From positions 1-64,000 of the forward strand of contig LWTK01000034.1 in NCBI GenBank assembly GCA_003326205.1: a stretch of 64,000 bases of DNA, in the 5' to 3' direction. Of this stretch, positions 17,204 to 29,100 are shown piece after piece. The position numbers and the translations under genes were made by a program. Position 1 is the stretch's first letter; each line of letters begins with the position of its first letter. The stretch is from Nostoc sp. ATCC 43529. Its GTDB lineage: Bacteria; Cyanobacteriota; Cyanobacteriia; Cyanobacteriales; Nostocaceae. The notes beneath the pieces are model-generated. The model did no database searches. It saw only the letters and a list, made by a program, of their open reading frames with translations, and was not told the DNA's origin.

Positions 17204-18193
17204 TTACACTCTTGGCAAGGGGGCGATGGCACCGCTTTCTAATCGTTCTAAATCTGTTTTTACCATTGTTTCTAAAAGTTCTTCAAAGCTTAGTTGGGGT
17301 TCCCAGCCAAGGTTTATTTTTGCTTTACTAGGGTTGGCAACTAGTTGAAAATGCTCGTCTTGCCGCAATAAATTAGTATTTATAATTACATGATTTTGCC
17401 AATCCAATCCCACGGACTCAAAGGCTGTAGCCACTAAGTCTCTGACGCTGTGTAGCTTGCCTGTACCAATCACGTATTCTTCTGGCTCATCTACCTGCAA
17501 CATACGCCACATTGCTTCTACATAATCTCCTGCAAACCCCCAATCGCGTTTGGCATCTAGGTTACCCATTTCTAAGGTGTCAGTTAAACCCAATTTAATT
17601 GATGCAACTGCTAAAGAAACTTTGCGTGTGACAAACTGAGGTGCGCGTAGAGGAGATTCATGATTGTATAAAATTCCGCTACAAGCAAAGAGTCCATAGC
17701 GCTGTCTGTGATGCACCATCGTCCAATGGGCGTGCATCTTGGCCGCAGCATAGGGATTTTTCGGACGGAAAGGAGTTTCCTCATCTTGAGGCGAAGAGAA
17801 AACATCGCCAAACATTTCTGAACTGCTGGCTTGATAAAATCTGGTAGACAAACCAACGTGTCGCACTGCTTCTAAGAGCCTGGTCGCTGTACCAGTTATC
17901 AGATCTAAAGTGCCCAAAGGGTCGTTCCACGAATCTGGTACAAAACTCGGAGCTGCCAAATTATAAATTTCTTGGGGACGCAGTTGTTCAACAGCTGTCA
18001 GCAGTGCCGTACTATCCCTCAGGTCTACTGTAAAAATTTCTACTTGAGTTGCTAGAGTTCCTAATTTTGTCAAATTAGGCTGTCGATGCGGGGGTACTAA
18101 TCCTACAACTCGGTAACCCTGGTTAAGGAGCAAATGGCTGAGATAGTAGCCATCTTGACCAGTAATTCCTGTAATTAGGGCTGTCTTAGTCAT
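17204..18193 (-). CDS. gmd: GDP-mannose 4,6-dehydratase-type enzyme
   Basis: The protein has 329 residues and belongs to the extended short-chain dehydrogenase family. It has the NAD(P)-binding GITGQDGYYLSHLL at the N-terminus, the SSSEMFG motif with the catalytic Ser/Glu, NPYAAAK as YxxxK, and RDWGFAGDYVEAMW, all features of GDP-mannose dehydratases that make GDP-4-keto-6-deoxymannose for fucose, rhamnose or perosamine sugars. The length is slightly short for the family (about 340-370). The gene is directly upstream of a GT4 gene. A related nucleotide-sugar epimerase is the main alternative. Confidence 0.87.
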   Translation of the reverse strand: MTKTALITGITGQDGYYLSHLLLNQGYRVVGLVPPHRQPNLTKLGTLATQVEIFTVDLRDSTALLTAVEQLRPQEIYNLAAPSFVPDSWNDPLGTLDLITGTATRLLEAVRHVGLSTRFYQASSSEMFGDVFSSPQDEETPFRPKNPYAAAKMHAHWTMVHHRQRYGLFACSGILYNHESPLRAPQFVTRKVSLAVASIKLGLTDTLEMGNLDAKRDWGFAGDYVEAMWRMLQVDEPEEYVIGTGKLHSVRDLVATAFESVGLDWQNHVIINTNLLRQDEHFQLVANPSKAKINLGWEPQLSFEELLETMVKTDLERLESGAIAPLPRV

Positions 18194-18723
18194 ATTTTGT
18201 CCCCTATGTATTCTATCTCTTTATTAAGCACTAAATGGCACTTGTTGGAGAACAAAAGTAAGACTCTCAACACTGCTGACAAATCTTAGCAAGGGAGCTT
18301 CTATAACTCGAATGCTATCTTTACTGCATTCAATAATTCTTTTTATACAAGAATGGTCTTTTGTTTTTACCAAAAAAATATAATAGTTAAGCAATTTCAC
18401 GGAAAAAACATATTACATTCGTTCACCTATTCTTGAAAAAGTAGTATACTTGTGTCAATCAAATAAGCGTCTGTTTAAGCAATTAGTGGCTATGATAATA
18501 CATCTGTTCGCTAACAAATAGCTCAAGATACGCCAAACTCATCTTGGCATTACCACTGGGAAGGATTTTGTAAAAATAAAAAGGTAACAAACCCCATGTT
18601 CGTTCTTAGCTTTTGCAGAGGTATGGCTCTAACGGACTAAGGACAAGCAATTATTACGTACTTTCCGCAAAATCTCAAATTGGCATCAAAAGCATTTTGC
18701 CTCAGCTTATCCTTAAGAATGCT
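18194..18723. other. Intergenic region, no gene seen
   Basis: This region of 530 bases lies upstream of gmd and downstream of the anti-sigma-type kinase gene. It is A+T-rich, with CACGGAAAAAACATATTACA and TTGAAAAAGTAGTATACTTG stretches, but no ORF with family features and no clear terminator. The promoter of the gmd-GT4 unit should lie in its left part. Confidence 0.5.
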
Positions 18724-19173
18724 TCACTTTGACTTTTGTACTTTTGTAGAATATTTGACAATCAGCAGACAATTTCTACCATCTGCACCACGCTCGTACA
18801 CTACACGGTCAGCCAAACGCCGGAGGAGAAACCATCCATATCCGCCTATTATAAGACTACCTGGTTTTGGCTCTGGGATCGCATCTGGATTGAAAGGTTT
18901 TCCATGATCCCAAATTCTAATCTCTAGGCGATCGAGCCACAGAGAAACGTCAATGTCAATGGTTGTTTCCGGTGGTAAAGCATGATGAGCATGACGAACA
19001 GCGTTGGTAAAGCCTTCTGCTAATGCTAAATTGAGACGTTCGAGTTGAGTTTGTGGCCAGCCAAGTTGAGACAAATGTTGAAGAAAAAATTGCTCAAACC
19101 ATTCTTGTACATCGTCTAAGAGGCTGAGTTCGCTCCTAACCGTCAGATGGTCTTGGTGCACTAGGGTAAGCAT
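18724..19173 (-). CDS. Anti-sigma regulatory factor (RsbW-like Ser/Thr kinase)
   Basis: The protein has 149 residues from the chosen ATG at 19171-19173; an open frame extends 46 codons further upstream but reads as non-family sequence. It is a single HATPase_c domain: LNLALAEGFTNAVRHAH is the N-box, IRIWDHGKPFNPD the G1-like motif, and GSLIIGGYGWFLLRRLAD the glycine-rich lid. Such RsbW/SpoIIAB-like proteins bind sigma factors or anti-sigma antagonists and phosphorylate the antagonists. In cyanobacteria they take part in general stress signalling, with partners elsewhere in the genome. No antagonist gene is adjacent. Confidence 0.87.
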   Translation of the reverse strand: MLTLVHQDHLTVRSELSLLDDVQEWFEQFFLQHLSQLGWPQTQLERLNLALAEGFTNAVRHAHHALPPETTIDIDVSLWLDRLEIRIWDHGKPFNPDAIPEPKPGSLIIGGYGWFLLRRLADRVVYERGADGRNCLLIVKYSTKVQKSK

Positions 19174-19380
19174 TAACTGTGACTTGAATGAAAGTAAACC
19201 CAAGTTGCTAGCGATCAAATTTTGCCCTTTTTGCAAAATTTTTCTGACATCTAAAAATCTAAATTGACATATTCTGTCTAAGAAAATACAAAACATGAAC
19301 AATTTTGGCATTCGAGAGTTATAACTGGCAACTTACGTAAGAGCTAAATCAAAATTATTTATATTTGTTTACCGTGCCAA

Positions 19381-19408
19381 TTTTAGATTTTAGATTTTAG
19401 ATTTTAGA
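19381..19408. repeat. STRR, 4 units of TTTTAGA
   Basis: Four perfect TTTTAGA heptamers in tandem sit in non-coding DNA; the same word recurs near 6729 and 53454. Confidence 0.9.
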
Positions 19409-19792
19409 TTAAAAATTATTTCGGTACTCCTGCAAAGAAGCAAGTTACATACCCCGCCCCTAGCCGGCTGAACAAATCCTTTCATCCAAAATTTAAAATT
19501 TTCAAGCCCCTATCCAGAGTGGTTGGGGTTAATCCAAAATCTAATGATTGACTTTTAGTGATTTGAGATTTTGGAAGTTCCACCTAAGGCTTTCTTAGCT
19601 TGAAACTTCAAAGGCGAATACTAGACAAAGGGAGAGTCACATAAGTTCAAAAATCAAAAGAAGATTGTAATGAATGACTATATCAATCATACTAAATCAC
19701 TTATAGGTTCTGAATTTTGGTTCTTTTATACCCAATTCTGACGCTTTTTTCCCCAAAAGGTCAAATCCAAGATTCAAGCTAGATTATTAAAA

Positions 19793-19856
19793 TTGACGCC
19801 TGTTTATTTTTTCAAAAGCACATTTGCAATATGCTCTTAAAACTCACAGGCGTCAA
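19793..19856 (-). terminator. Probable terminator of petB-petD
   Basis: TTGACGCCTGT (19793-19803) and ACAGGCGTCAA (19846-19856) form a perfect 11-base stem with a 42-base loop. Read on the minus strand, the stem is followed by TTTTAATAAT. It lies 22 bases past the petD stop, so it fits as the operon's transcription end; the long loop makes a classical terminator less certain. Confidence 0.6.
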
Positions 19857-19877
19857 AGCACTTTTTGGTGACTAATT

Positions 19878-20360
19878 TTAGAATAGTCCCAAGGTCAAAG
19901 ATTTATCCAATGGCAAGGCAGCACCAATACCCAGCCAAATGGTAACAAGGGTACCAAATAGGAACACTGTGGTTGCAACTGGACGGCGGAAGGGGTTTTG
20001 GAACTTATTGACGTTCTCAATAAAAGGAACGAGGATTAGTCCCAAGGGTACGGAAGCCATTGCTAACACTCCTAAAAGTTTGTTAGGAAGCGATCGCAAA
20101 ATTTGGAACACTGGATACAGATACCACTCTGGTAAAATTTCCAGTGGTGTGGCGAAAGGATTTGCTGGTTCACCTGTCATGGCGGGGTCTAGCACAGCTA
20201 GAGCCACAATTGCAGCGAAGGAACCCATAATTACGATGGGAAACACGTAAAGTAGGTCATTAGGCCAAGCGGGTTCACCATAGTAGTTGTGACCCATACC
20301 TTTAGCCAGTTTGGCTCTTAACTGGGGGTCGCTGAGGTCAGGTTTTTTCTGTGTTGCCAT
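19878..20360 (-). CDS. petD: Cytochrome b6f complex subunit IV
   Basis: The protein has 160 residues, exactly the usual length, and is a thylakoid membrane protein with three transmembrane helices (about 36-56, 95-115, 127-150). The quinol-oxidation-site PEWY motif is present in [22 protein letters not shown]. It corresponds to the C-terminal half of mitochondrial cytochrome b. With PetB it forms the core of the complex that passes electrons from plastoquinol to plastocyanin or cytochrome c6. It lies 252 bases downstream of petB on the same strand, the conserved cyanobacterial order. Confidence 0.98.
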   Translation of the reverse strand: MATQKKPDLSDPQLRAKLAKGMGHNYYGEPAWPNDLLYVFPIVIMGSFAAIVALAVLDPAMTGEPANPFATPLEILPEWYLYPVFQILRSLPNKLLGVLAMASVPLGLILVPFIENVNKFQNPFRRPVATTVFLFGTLVTIWLGIGAALPLDKSLTLGLF

Positions 20361-20432
20361 TTTTAAATGTGCTCTCCTGCTTAAGTTGAATTAAAGCATT
20401 TGTGAAAGCTATCGGCTATTAGGCAACTCTAG

Positions 20433-20469
20433 GAAGCGGCGTTGTGTCTCCTATGCGGTCAGCCGCTTC
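20433..20469 (-). other. Hairpin between petB and petD
   Basis: GAAGCGGC (20433-20440) and GCCGCTTC (20462-20469) form a perfect 8-base stem around a 21-base loop, flanked by weaker outer pairing (AGGC with GCCT). No T-run follows on the minus strand. It may be an RNA-processing or stabilising structure in the bicistronic message, or simply a dispersed repeat. Confidence 0.45.
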
Positions 20470-20612
20470 GAGGATGCCTAAAGCTTTCGGCTTGTGATGC
20501 AAGTGTTTGCTTTTTGTAACTTATGTAGAATTACTTTCTTGTGTTTCATAAGTTTAAAACAAACAACTCGATCTGGAAACTGACAAATGTTGCCTTTTGC
20601 TAATCTTTGAGA

Positions 20613-21260
20613 TTACAAAGGCCCAGAAATACCTTGTTTGCGGATCATCAAGAAGTGAAACAGCATGAAGACTGCAATTAACCAAGGCAAAACAAAGGTG
20701 TGTGCGCTGTAGTAACGAGTCAATGTTGCTTGACCGACACTAGAACCACCACGCAATAGGTCGGAGATCAGAACACCAACCACGGGAATTGCTTCTGGTA
20801 CGCCGCTAACGATTTTCACAGCCCAGTAGCCAACTTGATCCCAAGGCAGGGAGTAGCCAGTAACTCCAAAGGAAACGGTGATTACAGCCAGGATGACACC
20901 ACTTACCCAGGTCAATTCGCGGGGCTTTTTAAAACCACCAGTCAGATAAACCCGGAAGACGTGCAAAATCATCATCAATACCATCATGCTGGCAGACCAG
21001 CGATGAATGGAACGAATTAGCCAACCGAAGTTCACTTCATTCATGATGTATTGAACTGAGGAGAAAGCTTCAGTGACTGTTGGCTTGTAGTAGAACGTCA
21101 TGGCAAATCCAGTGGCAAACTGGATCAAAAAGCAAGTCAGGGTAATTCCACCCAGGCAGTAAAAAATGTTGACGTGGGGAGGGACGTACTTGCTAGTAAC
21201 GTCTTCGGCGATCGCTTGAATCTCCAGGCGTTCCTCAAACCAGTCGTAAACGTTGGCCAT
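20613..21260 (-). CDS. petB: Cytochrome b6
   Basis: The protein has 215 residues, the standard length. Four transmembrane helices carry the paired histidines for the two b hemes, in [23 protein letters not shown] and in the [20 protein letters not shown] helix. Cys35 in IFYCLGG is the covalent ligand for heme c(n), a hallmark of b6f. It is the core electron-transfer subunit between photosystem II and photosystem I, also used in respiration. It is first in the unit with petD and divergent from ctpA, so their promoters share the 500-base gap to the right. Confidence 0.98.
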   Translation of the reverse strand: MANVYDWFEERLEIQAIAEDVTSKYVPPHVNIFYCLGGITLTCFLIQFATGFAMTFYYKPTVTEAFSSVQYIMNEVNFGWLIRSIHRWSASMMVLMMILHVFRVYLTGGFKKPRELTWVSGVILAVITVSFGVTGYSLPWDQVGYWAVKIVSGVPEAIPVVGVLISDLLRGGSSVGQATLTRYYSAHTFVLPWLIAVFMLFHFLMIRKQGISGPL

Positions 21261-21774
21261 ACAATCTCAAGTTCCTAAGAATCGGTTGCGTTTGATAAAT
21301 TCCGAAGTTCTAAATCGGCGACGAAAGTTTTCAGGGCCTCAAGCCTCGGCATCTTATGAGTTCGGCTTTAAGCGTTACTCCACCAGATGCCACAGCCTAG
21401 AGTAGCAGCATAACCCTTTGCGGACTTTCTAGAAGCCGCCGAGTCGTGACTTCTCTCCCAATTAGCAATTTTGGGATTTTAGTAAAGGGGACTTTTTGTT
21501 TGTCAGCTTTCAGAGTGCTAAGAGTTTTAAGAAACTTTACACTCTGTAAAGATGGAATGTATTGCGATCTCTTTATGCTCCAACCCACAAAATGGTGGAC
21601 ACAAAGTAGATTTTATCCTTTGCTGAGTGGGATGAACTGCATCAGTTGAGTAAACAAGTTGATGAGAAGAATGCACCACTTCTATAAAAAAAGTAACATA
21701 ATCGAGAGATAGATTTCATCAACAACAGGACAACAGGGCATTTCTAGGCAATTTGGGTTGAGGTGGAATTGATA
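21261..21774. other. Divergent promoter region of petB and ctpA
   Basis: This region of 514 bases between divergent genes has no ORF with family features. A plausible ctpA promoter is given separately. The petB promoter cannot be placed confidently by eye. Confidence 0.5.
21659..21688 (+). promoter_or_regulatory. Candidate ctpA promoter
   Basis: TTGATG (21659-21664) and TATAAA (21683-21688) are separated by 18 bases, close to the sigma-70 consensus. They lie about 87 bases before the ctpA start codon, on the same strand. Recognised by eye only. Confidence 0.4.
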
Positions 21775-23016
21775 ATGGGGTTCATGAACAAATTTTTTCG
21801 AGTTGGATTTTCACTGCTAATGGCGTTTTGCTTGTCTTTGGGTATAATTACTCAGCCTGCATTGGCTTTGACAGCACAACAAAAGCTGGTTTCTGAAGTT
21901 TGGCGAATCGTCAATCGGACTTATCTGGATGAGACGTTTAACCATCAAAATTGGGCGTTAGTCCGGCAAAAAGTTCTTGAAAAGCCGCTTAGCGATTCCA
22001 ATGGGGCTTATAGCGCCATTCAGACGATGCTCAAGAGCCTCGACGATCCTTTTACCCGTTTTTTAGACCCAGAACAGTACCGCAGCTTACAGGTAAACAC
22101 TTCTGGGGAATTGACGGGGGTGGGATTGCAAATTGCTCTCAATGCTGAAACTGGTAAGTTGGAAGTAGTAGCTCCCATAGCGGGTTCGCCAGCGGAGAAA
22201 GCGGGGATTAGACCGCGCGATCGCATTCTCAAAATTGAAGGCGTTCCCACTGAAAATTTGACTCTGGATGAAGCTGCGACGAAAATGCGCGGGCCCAGTG
22301 GCAGCCTTGTGACTCTCATCATCGAACGAGACGGAGAGCCAGAGACGGAAATTAGACTGACGCGCGATCGCATTACTCTTAATCCTGTGGTTTCGGAATT
22401 GCGCGTTTCTGGCCAGGGTACGCCCATTGGCTACCTTCGTCTGACTCAATTCAATGCCAACGCCTCCACGGAATTGGCAAACGCTATTTCTAGTCTAGAA
22501 AAAAAAGGGGCTGCTGCCTACATTCTAGATTTGCGAAATAATCCTGGCGGGTTATTACAAGCCGGAATAGAAATCGCCCGTTTGTGGTTAGACTCCGGCA
22601 CTATTGTCTACACTGTTAACCGACAAGGCATTCAAGGTAGTTTTGAAGCGTTTGGGCCTGCCCTAACCGACGATCCTTTGGTGATTTTGGTAAATCAAGG
22701 AACTGCTAGTGCTAGCGAGATTCTTGCTGGCGCACTCCAAGATAATGGGCGTGCCCAACTTGTGGGGGAAACGACTTTTGGTAAAGGCTTAATTCAATCT
22801 TTGTTTGAATTATCAGATGGTTCAGGTTTAGCAGTGACAATTGCTAAGTATGAAACTCCTCAACATCGGGATATTAATAAACTAGGTATTAAGCCAGATA
22901 AAGTGATTTCTCAAACACCCCTAAACCGGGAACAGATTGGCACAACTGCGGATCTGCAATATCAAGCAGCGTTGGAACTATTGAATGAAAATTCGGTTGT
23001 GGCGGGAAAGACTTAA
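21775..23016 (+). CDS. ctpA: Carboxyl-terminal processing protease (CtpA-type, S41)
   Basis: The protein has 413 residues. The start at ATG 21775 is supported by GAGGTGG ending eight bases upstream; a GTG four codons earlier is less likely. There is an N-terminal signal peptide (to about QPALA), a PDZ domain around 95-175 (GVGLQIALNAETGKLEVVAPIAGSPAEKAGIRPRDRI), and an S41 protease core with the catalytic Ser in GTASASEILAGALQDN and Lys in ETTFGKGL. In cyanobacteria this protease removes the C-terminal extension of the photosystem II D1 precursor in the lumen. Several paralogues usually exist, so CtpA rather than CtpB or CtpC is a best guess. Confidence 0.9.
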   Translation: MGFMNKFFRVGFSLLMAFCLSLGIITQPALALTAQQKLVSEVWRIVNRTYLDETFNHQNWALVRQKVLEKPLSDSNGAYSAIQTMLKSLDDPFTRFLDPEQYRSLQVNTSGELTGVGLQIALNAETGKLEVVAPIAGSPAEKAGIRPRDRILKIEGVPTENLTLDEAATKMRGPSGSLVTLIIERDGEPETEIRLTRDRITLNPVVSELRVSGQGTPIGYLRLTQFNANASTELANAISSLEKKGAAAYILDLRNNPGGLLQAGIEIARLWLDSGTIVYTVNRQGIQGSFEAFGPALTDDPLVILVNQGTASASEILAGALQDNGRAQLVGETTFGKGLIQSLFELSDGSGLAVTIAKYETPQHRDINKLGIKPDKVISQTPLNREQIGTTADLQYQAALELLNENSVVAGKT

Positions 23017-23029
23017 AAACTTGAGCGCT

Positions 23030-23060
23030 GCACCCGATTTGGTTGTGGAAGTGCTTTTTT
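23030..23060 (+). terminator. Possible ctpA terminator
   Basis: GCAC at 23030-23033 can pair with GTGC at 23051-23054, with CC/GG pairing inside, and is followed at once by six T residues (23055-23060). The stem is short, so this is tentative. Confidence 0.35.
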
Positions 23061-23125
23061 AGGTAGCGAAAATGAGCGCGGCGATCGCAAAGTGAAACTG
23101 CGGTTTTATTTCCTTAAGCTGACTG

Positions 23126-26100
23126 TCAAACCGAAATGTCAATGATAAATTCTGTTCCTTTCCCAAGAATAGAGTTGCAAGTTAATTTTCCTCTGTGGGC
23201 TTCTTCGACAATTTGACGAGCGATCGCCAACCCCAACCCCGTTCCTTTACCAACGCCTTTCGTAGTAAATAAATGGTCAAAAATATTTTGTTTTACTTCT
23301 TCGCTCATCCCCTTGCCGTTATCAGCAATAATAACTTTCACGCAGTTATTTTCTAGGAAGGTTTGAATTCTAATTAAATTGGGATTTAGCTGAATTTCCT
23401 CAAAACTGCGTCCATGATTTGAGTCTTCCAAAGCATCAATAGCATTGGCTAAAAGATTCATAAATACTTGATTTAGCTGACCAGGGAAACATTCGATTTG
23501 TGGAAGATTACTATATTCAGTTAATACTTCAATGGCGGGACGTTGTTCATTTGCTTTGAGACGATGTTTCAAAATTAAAATGGTGCTGTCAATGCCTTGG
23601 TGGATATTAAACGGAACTTTGTAATCTCTATCGGCACGGGAGAAGGTGCGGAGACTGGTGCTAATATTTTTTAGCCTTTCACAGGCCATCGTCATGGAAT
23701 CAATTACTTTGGGTAAGTCTTCTAAGGTATAGTCCAAGTCAATTTCTTGGGCATGATCGAGAATTTCTTCGCTCTTGTTTGGTAGAATTTCTTGATATAG
23801 TCTCAGATGTTCAACAAGATCGGCAATGGTAGGTTTAGTTTGTTTGAGACTGGCAGAAATAAAACCAAGGGGATTATTCATTTCGTGAGCGACACCAGCA
23901 ACTAAATTACCCAAAGCAGACATTTTTTCACTTTGGATAATTTGTAATTGGGCGTTTTGCAAATTAGTTAGAGCTTGTTCTAAATCTTGTGATTTTTGCT
24001 GTAAAGCAAGTTCTGATTGTTTGCGATCGCTAATATCTCGCATCACAGCTACCGCACCGAGTTTGTTACCCGCAGCATCAATAATCGCTTGTCCGCTGGC
24101 TAACAAAATTCTCTTCGAGCCATGCTTTGGTGCAATTATCATTTCGGCATTTTCGACAATTTCCCCTTGAAAGGCGCGAAACAAAGGAATTTCCGTCATT
24201 GATAGGGGTGTTTCACCATCAGCTTGATAGAGATCGAAATTTTCTGCCCATTCTTCTGGTGCTAATGATTCTACTGATAAGCCATGAAATTCACGAGTTG
24301 CTTTATTAAATAAAATCAATTTTCCAGTAGCATCGCAGACAACAATGCCATCAGTAATATTGTGAATGATGGCATTTAAAAACTCTCGTTCTTTGGCTAG
24401 AGATGCTTCAACTTGTTTGCGATCGCTAATATCAATTACTACCCCATCCCATACAATTGCACCATCGGCTTGTCGCTCTGGACGAGCAGCAGATTGAATC
24501 CATTTCACGGTTCCTGAAGGGAGGATAATCCGCCATTCTTGTTCAAAAGGTGTCAAAGTTTGGGCAGAGTAGATCATTGCTTGTGTAATAGCTGGGTTAT
24601 CGTCAGGATGATTCGTAGCGTAAAGGCTATGCGTCCCCGCTATCACCAATTCTGGCTCTAAGCCATACAACTCCAAACAGCCAGAACTAACGTAGGGTGT
24701 TGAAATTGAACCATCCGCAGCCAGACGGAATTGGTACACCATACCAGGAATATTATTTGCCAAATTTTGGAAGCGGGTTTCACTAGCCTGCAATTTTGCT
24801 AGAGATTGTGCTAATTGTTGAGCATAAGTCTGAGAATTGCCATAAAGTCGGGCATTTTCCAGGGAAATGGCAGCTTGAGCGCAGAGTAAATTCAGCAGTT
24901 CAACGCGATCGCTGGTAAAGGCTCCACTAACAAGATTGTTTTCTAAGTACAATACACCAAGCAACTTCCCCTGATGCAAAATCGGGCTACACAAAATACT
25001 CTTGGGCTGCTGTCGCTGAATGTATGGGTCATTAGTTAATTGTCCATTTGTTCTAGCATCAATAATTACCGTAGCTTGTAAGCTGCGTTTGACAGTATTA
25101 ATCAGACTTACCGGCACATCCTCGCTGTCTTCAAAAAATTGTGGCTTCACCAGCACTGGGCAAAAATCGCCATAAGTGACGGATTGCACCATCAACTGTT
25201 CTTCATCAGACAGCAGCAAGACACATTTCTCGGCTCCGGAATTTTCAATGAGAATATTTAGCAATGTGGAGAGTAGTTTTTCCAGTTCGATTTCCCCAGC
25301 AAGAATTTGGGAAGCTTTGAGAACGGCAGCTAAATCTAAAGCGACAGAGACGCTGGTGCTACTGGAAGTTGCAGAACTAGTGGAGGTGATTCCTAAGTTG
25401 AAGATAGTTTCGGAAGTGGAGAGGGAAGAACGGGTTTGCTGGAGGATGGGGGCGAGTAGTTGGGGATAGCGTTTTTCTAAGTCGGCGACTTTGGCTTTGG
25501 CACCCCAACGAGCATAGCCATAGTAAGCTTCTATCATGTATTCTTGGGCAATGCGCTGTTTACCCCAATCTAGGTAGAAGTTAGCGGCTAGTTCGTTGGC
25601 AAGTGCTTCTTCTTGGGTGTAACCGTGTTCTTTAGCTAAAGTTATGGCGCGATCGTAATAATCCATTGCCTCGGCTTTGTTGCCTAGAATACGATACTGT
25701 TCTGCTGCAACCAAATCAAATTTATGTTGGAAATTCATTGGCACATCAGTCGCCCATTGTTTCATCTTTTCCTGATTATTCGTGACTCGATTCAGGAGGT
25801 TTTCTCGTTGCGAATCTGCTAGGGATGGATAGATTGCCAAGTGCGCCAAAGAATCATAGAAGTAAGATACTGGTACAACCAAAAGACCTGGCACTCCATC
25901 TAAGTACTGTTCAGCTTGCAGTGCATTTTCCTGCGCTTGTAGATAGTTTCCAAAAAAGTAGCAAAGAATAAGTTTGTTGAAATAAAAGTGATGCAACCCA
26001 GTTCTATCGTGAGCATCCAAAAGCTTTGGTAAAGCTATTTTTTCGTTGTAGACTTCACCTTGTAAAAGGCATGGATATTCTGAATAATTTAGCAAGTTAA

Positions 26101-29100
26101 TCGCTGATTGTTGAAAGATTTGATGAAAGTTTAAAGCATTTTGTTGCTTGAGTCGGAATAGCATATCACTAATAGTTGCCATTTCTTGTGCAACTATTGT
26201 CAATTCTTGTCCCATCAGATATGTATGCTGGGATTTATGTATGGCAGCATGGGTAGCAAATATAAAATTGCCACCTTCTAGGCCACTTTGGAAGGCATCC
26301 GAAAGAATTGGTAACGTTTCTCTGACATGAACTTTGCCATGAGCTATACAAACTCCTACTACAAAGAATGTAGAGCTTTTGATGTCTGGAAAATTGAATT
26401 TTTCTGCTAAGTTTAAGGCTATTTTCCCAATTTTATAAGCTAATTTAATATTATGAAATACTGCATTTAAAAGGATGCCGTAACAAGCGTAACCATAACT
26501 TGAGAAAGGTGAATTACCATAGTTGATTGATAAGTTCATCAATTCACATATCACTAATGGAAATAGTATCGGTGCAGCTTGATAGGTAGCAGGGCCAATA
26601 GTGGCTAACATCTTTGCAGCGCATAGATGCTCGATATCTGTCATTAATGGTAAGTTAATCAATTCTTCGATATTCTTCGCCTCCAAATTGCTTGCAACTT
26701 GAGTGAGTGCTTGCTGAATATCTGACGGTTCGGGTGATTCTGGTATGGTTACTCCCACAAGTTGTAAAGCTTCTAATCCAATTTTGACTGCTTCTAGCTT
26801 TTTGACTTGTGCCATATAAGCTTGGATTTTGACAGCATAAACTTTCATTTTGTCAACAGAAGTTTTTGCCTCTTGCATAACAATATCTATCCACTGCTCC
26901 ATCTGACCAAAATCACCGCTAAGATATGCGGTTTCTGCTGCTAGTTCGTACAGCGCCAGGGTGAGTTCGTAGTGGTTTTTCCAGCAATATTCATCTTGAG
27001 ATTGAGAAAAAGTTAGTAAAGAAATACCTGTAGTTGAGTACTGATACGCGGCTGCATAAGCTATGGCGGCTTTAGCTTTTTGTGCTGCTTGCAAATTGAG
27101 TTCAGCGATTTTTATTTGTGGCGATTGCTCAATAATCAAGGATTTTCCAATGTTGAGTTGATTGACAATCTCAAACAAATTTGCATCTAGTTCTGTGACT
27201 GGCGTATTGTTAAGCAGCAGTTGTCCAATTTTCAGGTGCGTTGCTTGTTTTTGCTCCTCAGGAATCAGAGAATATGCCGCTTGTTGAACGCGATCGTGCA
27301 AAAATTTATAACCTGTCTTTTGTCCTTGGTCATTGGTTATTTGTTGGAGTTCGTCTACGAATGACAAATGACTATTGACTAATGACTCTTGTTGATAAAA
27401 TTTGTAAACTTCATTGGTGGGAATCACAAGTCCTTCTTGCAAAGCTTTCCACAAATCCGTAGCGGTTTCTGTCTGAGACTTTTGATAAACGATCGCCAAT
27501 GTACTTAAATCAAATTGATTCCCAATACAAGCTGCTAATTTGAGAACTTCCTGAGTGTTTGGCGATAACTTTAAAAGTTGAATTGCCATAAACCCAACGA
27601 CATCATCTGTGAGAGCGAGCGATCGCACTTGTGCCACATCACACTGCCAAAAACCCGTATGCCAATCAAAGGTAATTAACCCCTCGTCATATAATGCCTT
27701 GAGAAACTGAGTTGTAAAAAACGGATTGCCTTTGGCTTTTTGATAAACTAGTTCAGTCAACGGCAGGGCAACTTCTGTCGAGCAACTCAATGTGTCTGCA
27801 ATCAAATTATTGACATCGGCCTGATTTAATGGTATCAGCGTTAGAGTGTTTACTTTAGCCACCTTCTCAATTTCTTTAAGCGTCAGTATTAAGGGATGAG
27901 CCGCAAATACTTCGTTATCGCGGTATGCACCAATAATGAATAAATAGCCATTCAAAGTTTCATCCATCAACAGCTTTAGCAAATTCAGTGATGCTGAATC
28001 CGCCCATTGCAAATCGTCTAAGAAAATTACTAATGGATGCTCCCTTGTAGCAAAGACCTGAATAAACTTGACAAACAGCAGATTGAAGCGGTTTTGTGCG
28101 GCACTACCTGATAGTTCTGGCGCAGGCGCTTGTTTGCCAATAATCTGTTCTAATTCGGGAATCACATCAATTATTACCTGCCCACTTTCACCCAAAGCAG
28201 ACAGAATTTTATTTCGCCACTGTTCGAGTTGACTGTCGCTTTCACTGAATAATTGTGTCATCAAATCGCGGCAAGCTCGAACAAAAGCAGACAGGGGAAT
28301 GTTGCGGTTGAATTGGTCATACTTACCTTTGATGAAATACCCACTCCAGCGGACAATGGGTTTATGTACTTCATTCACCACCGCAGTTTTACCAATACCG
28401 GAGAAACCAGCCACCAACATCAACTCGGCTGCTCCATTGGCGACTCGGCCAAATGCTTCTACCAAGGTTTGGACTTCTTGCTCTCGTCCATAGAGTTTTT
28501 CTGGGATGACAAAGCGATCGCTAATATCGTGCTGTGCTAAATCAAACCAGGTATGTTTGCCTGTTGCTTGCCATTCCTGGCAACATTTTTCTAAGTCATA
28601 TTTCAGCCCCAATGCACTCTGATAGCGGTCTTCAGCGTTCTTCGCCATCAGCTTGCCAATAATTTCTCCCAGCATTAAAGGCATTTCCGCGTTGAGGTCA
28701 CAGATGGAATTCGGCTGTTTAGCAATATGGGAATGCACTAATTCCATTGGCTCGTCGGATGTAAAAGGCAGTTGTCCGCTCAGTAACTCAAAAAATGTCA
28801 CACCTAATGAATAAAAGTCGCTGCGGTAGTCAATACCTCGGTTCATCCGCCCAGTTTGCTCTGGCGATAGATACGCTAGCGTGCCTTCGAGTCCATTGAT
28901 ACTCTGAATTTCCTGGGTTTCCCTTGGTAAGACCGAGGCAATACTGAAGTCAATCAGTTTGACTTGTTTGGTGTCAGGGTGAATTAGGATATTGGCTGGT
29001 TTAATGTCCTTGTGAATGACGCGCTGTTGGTGCAACTGGTGTAAAGTATCTAGCAGTTGCAAGGCAATGGGTAGAAATTCTTGTAATTTCAGTGGTTTTG

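Larger units (their letters stand above)
19174..19877. other. Intergenic region downstream of petD, with repeat and terminator
   Basis: This stretch has about 700 bases without a gene. It holds four TTTTAGA heptamers (19381-19408), a further dispersed AATCCAAAATTTAAAATT-like segment near 19480-19545, and a long-stem hairpin (19793-19856) that probably terminates petB-petD transcription. The remainder shows nothing recognisable. Confidence 0.6.

Noticed and set aside
22020-22449. Minus-strand frames of 120-135 codons inside ctpA
   Set aside because: They lie antisense to a well-supported protease and have no family features or ribosome-binding site.
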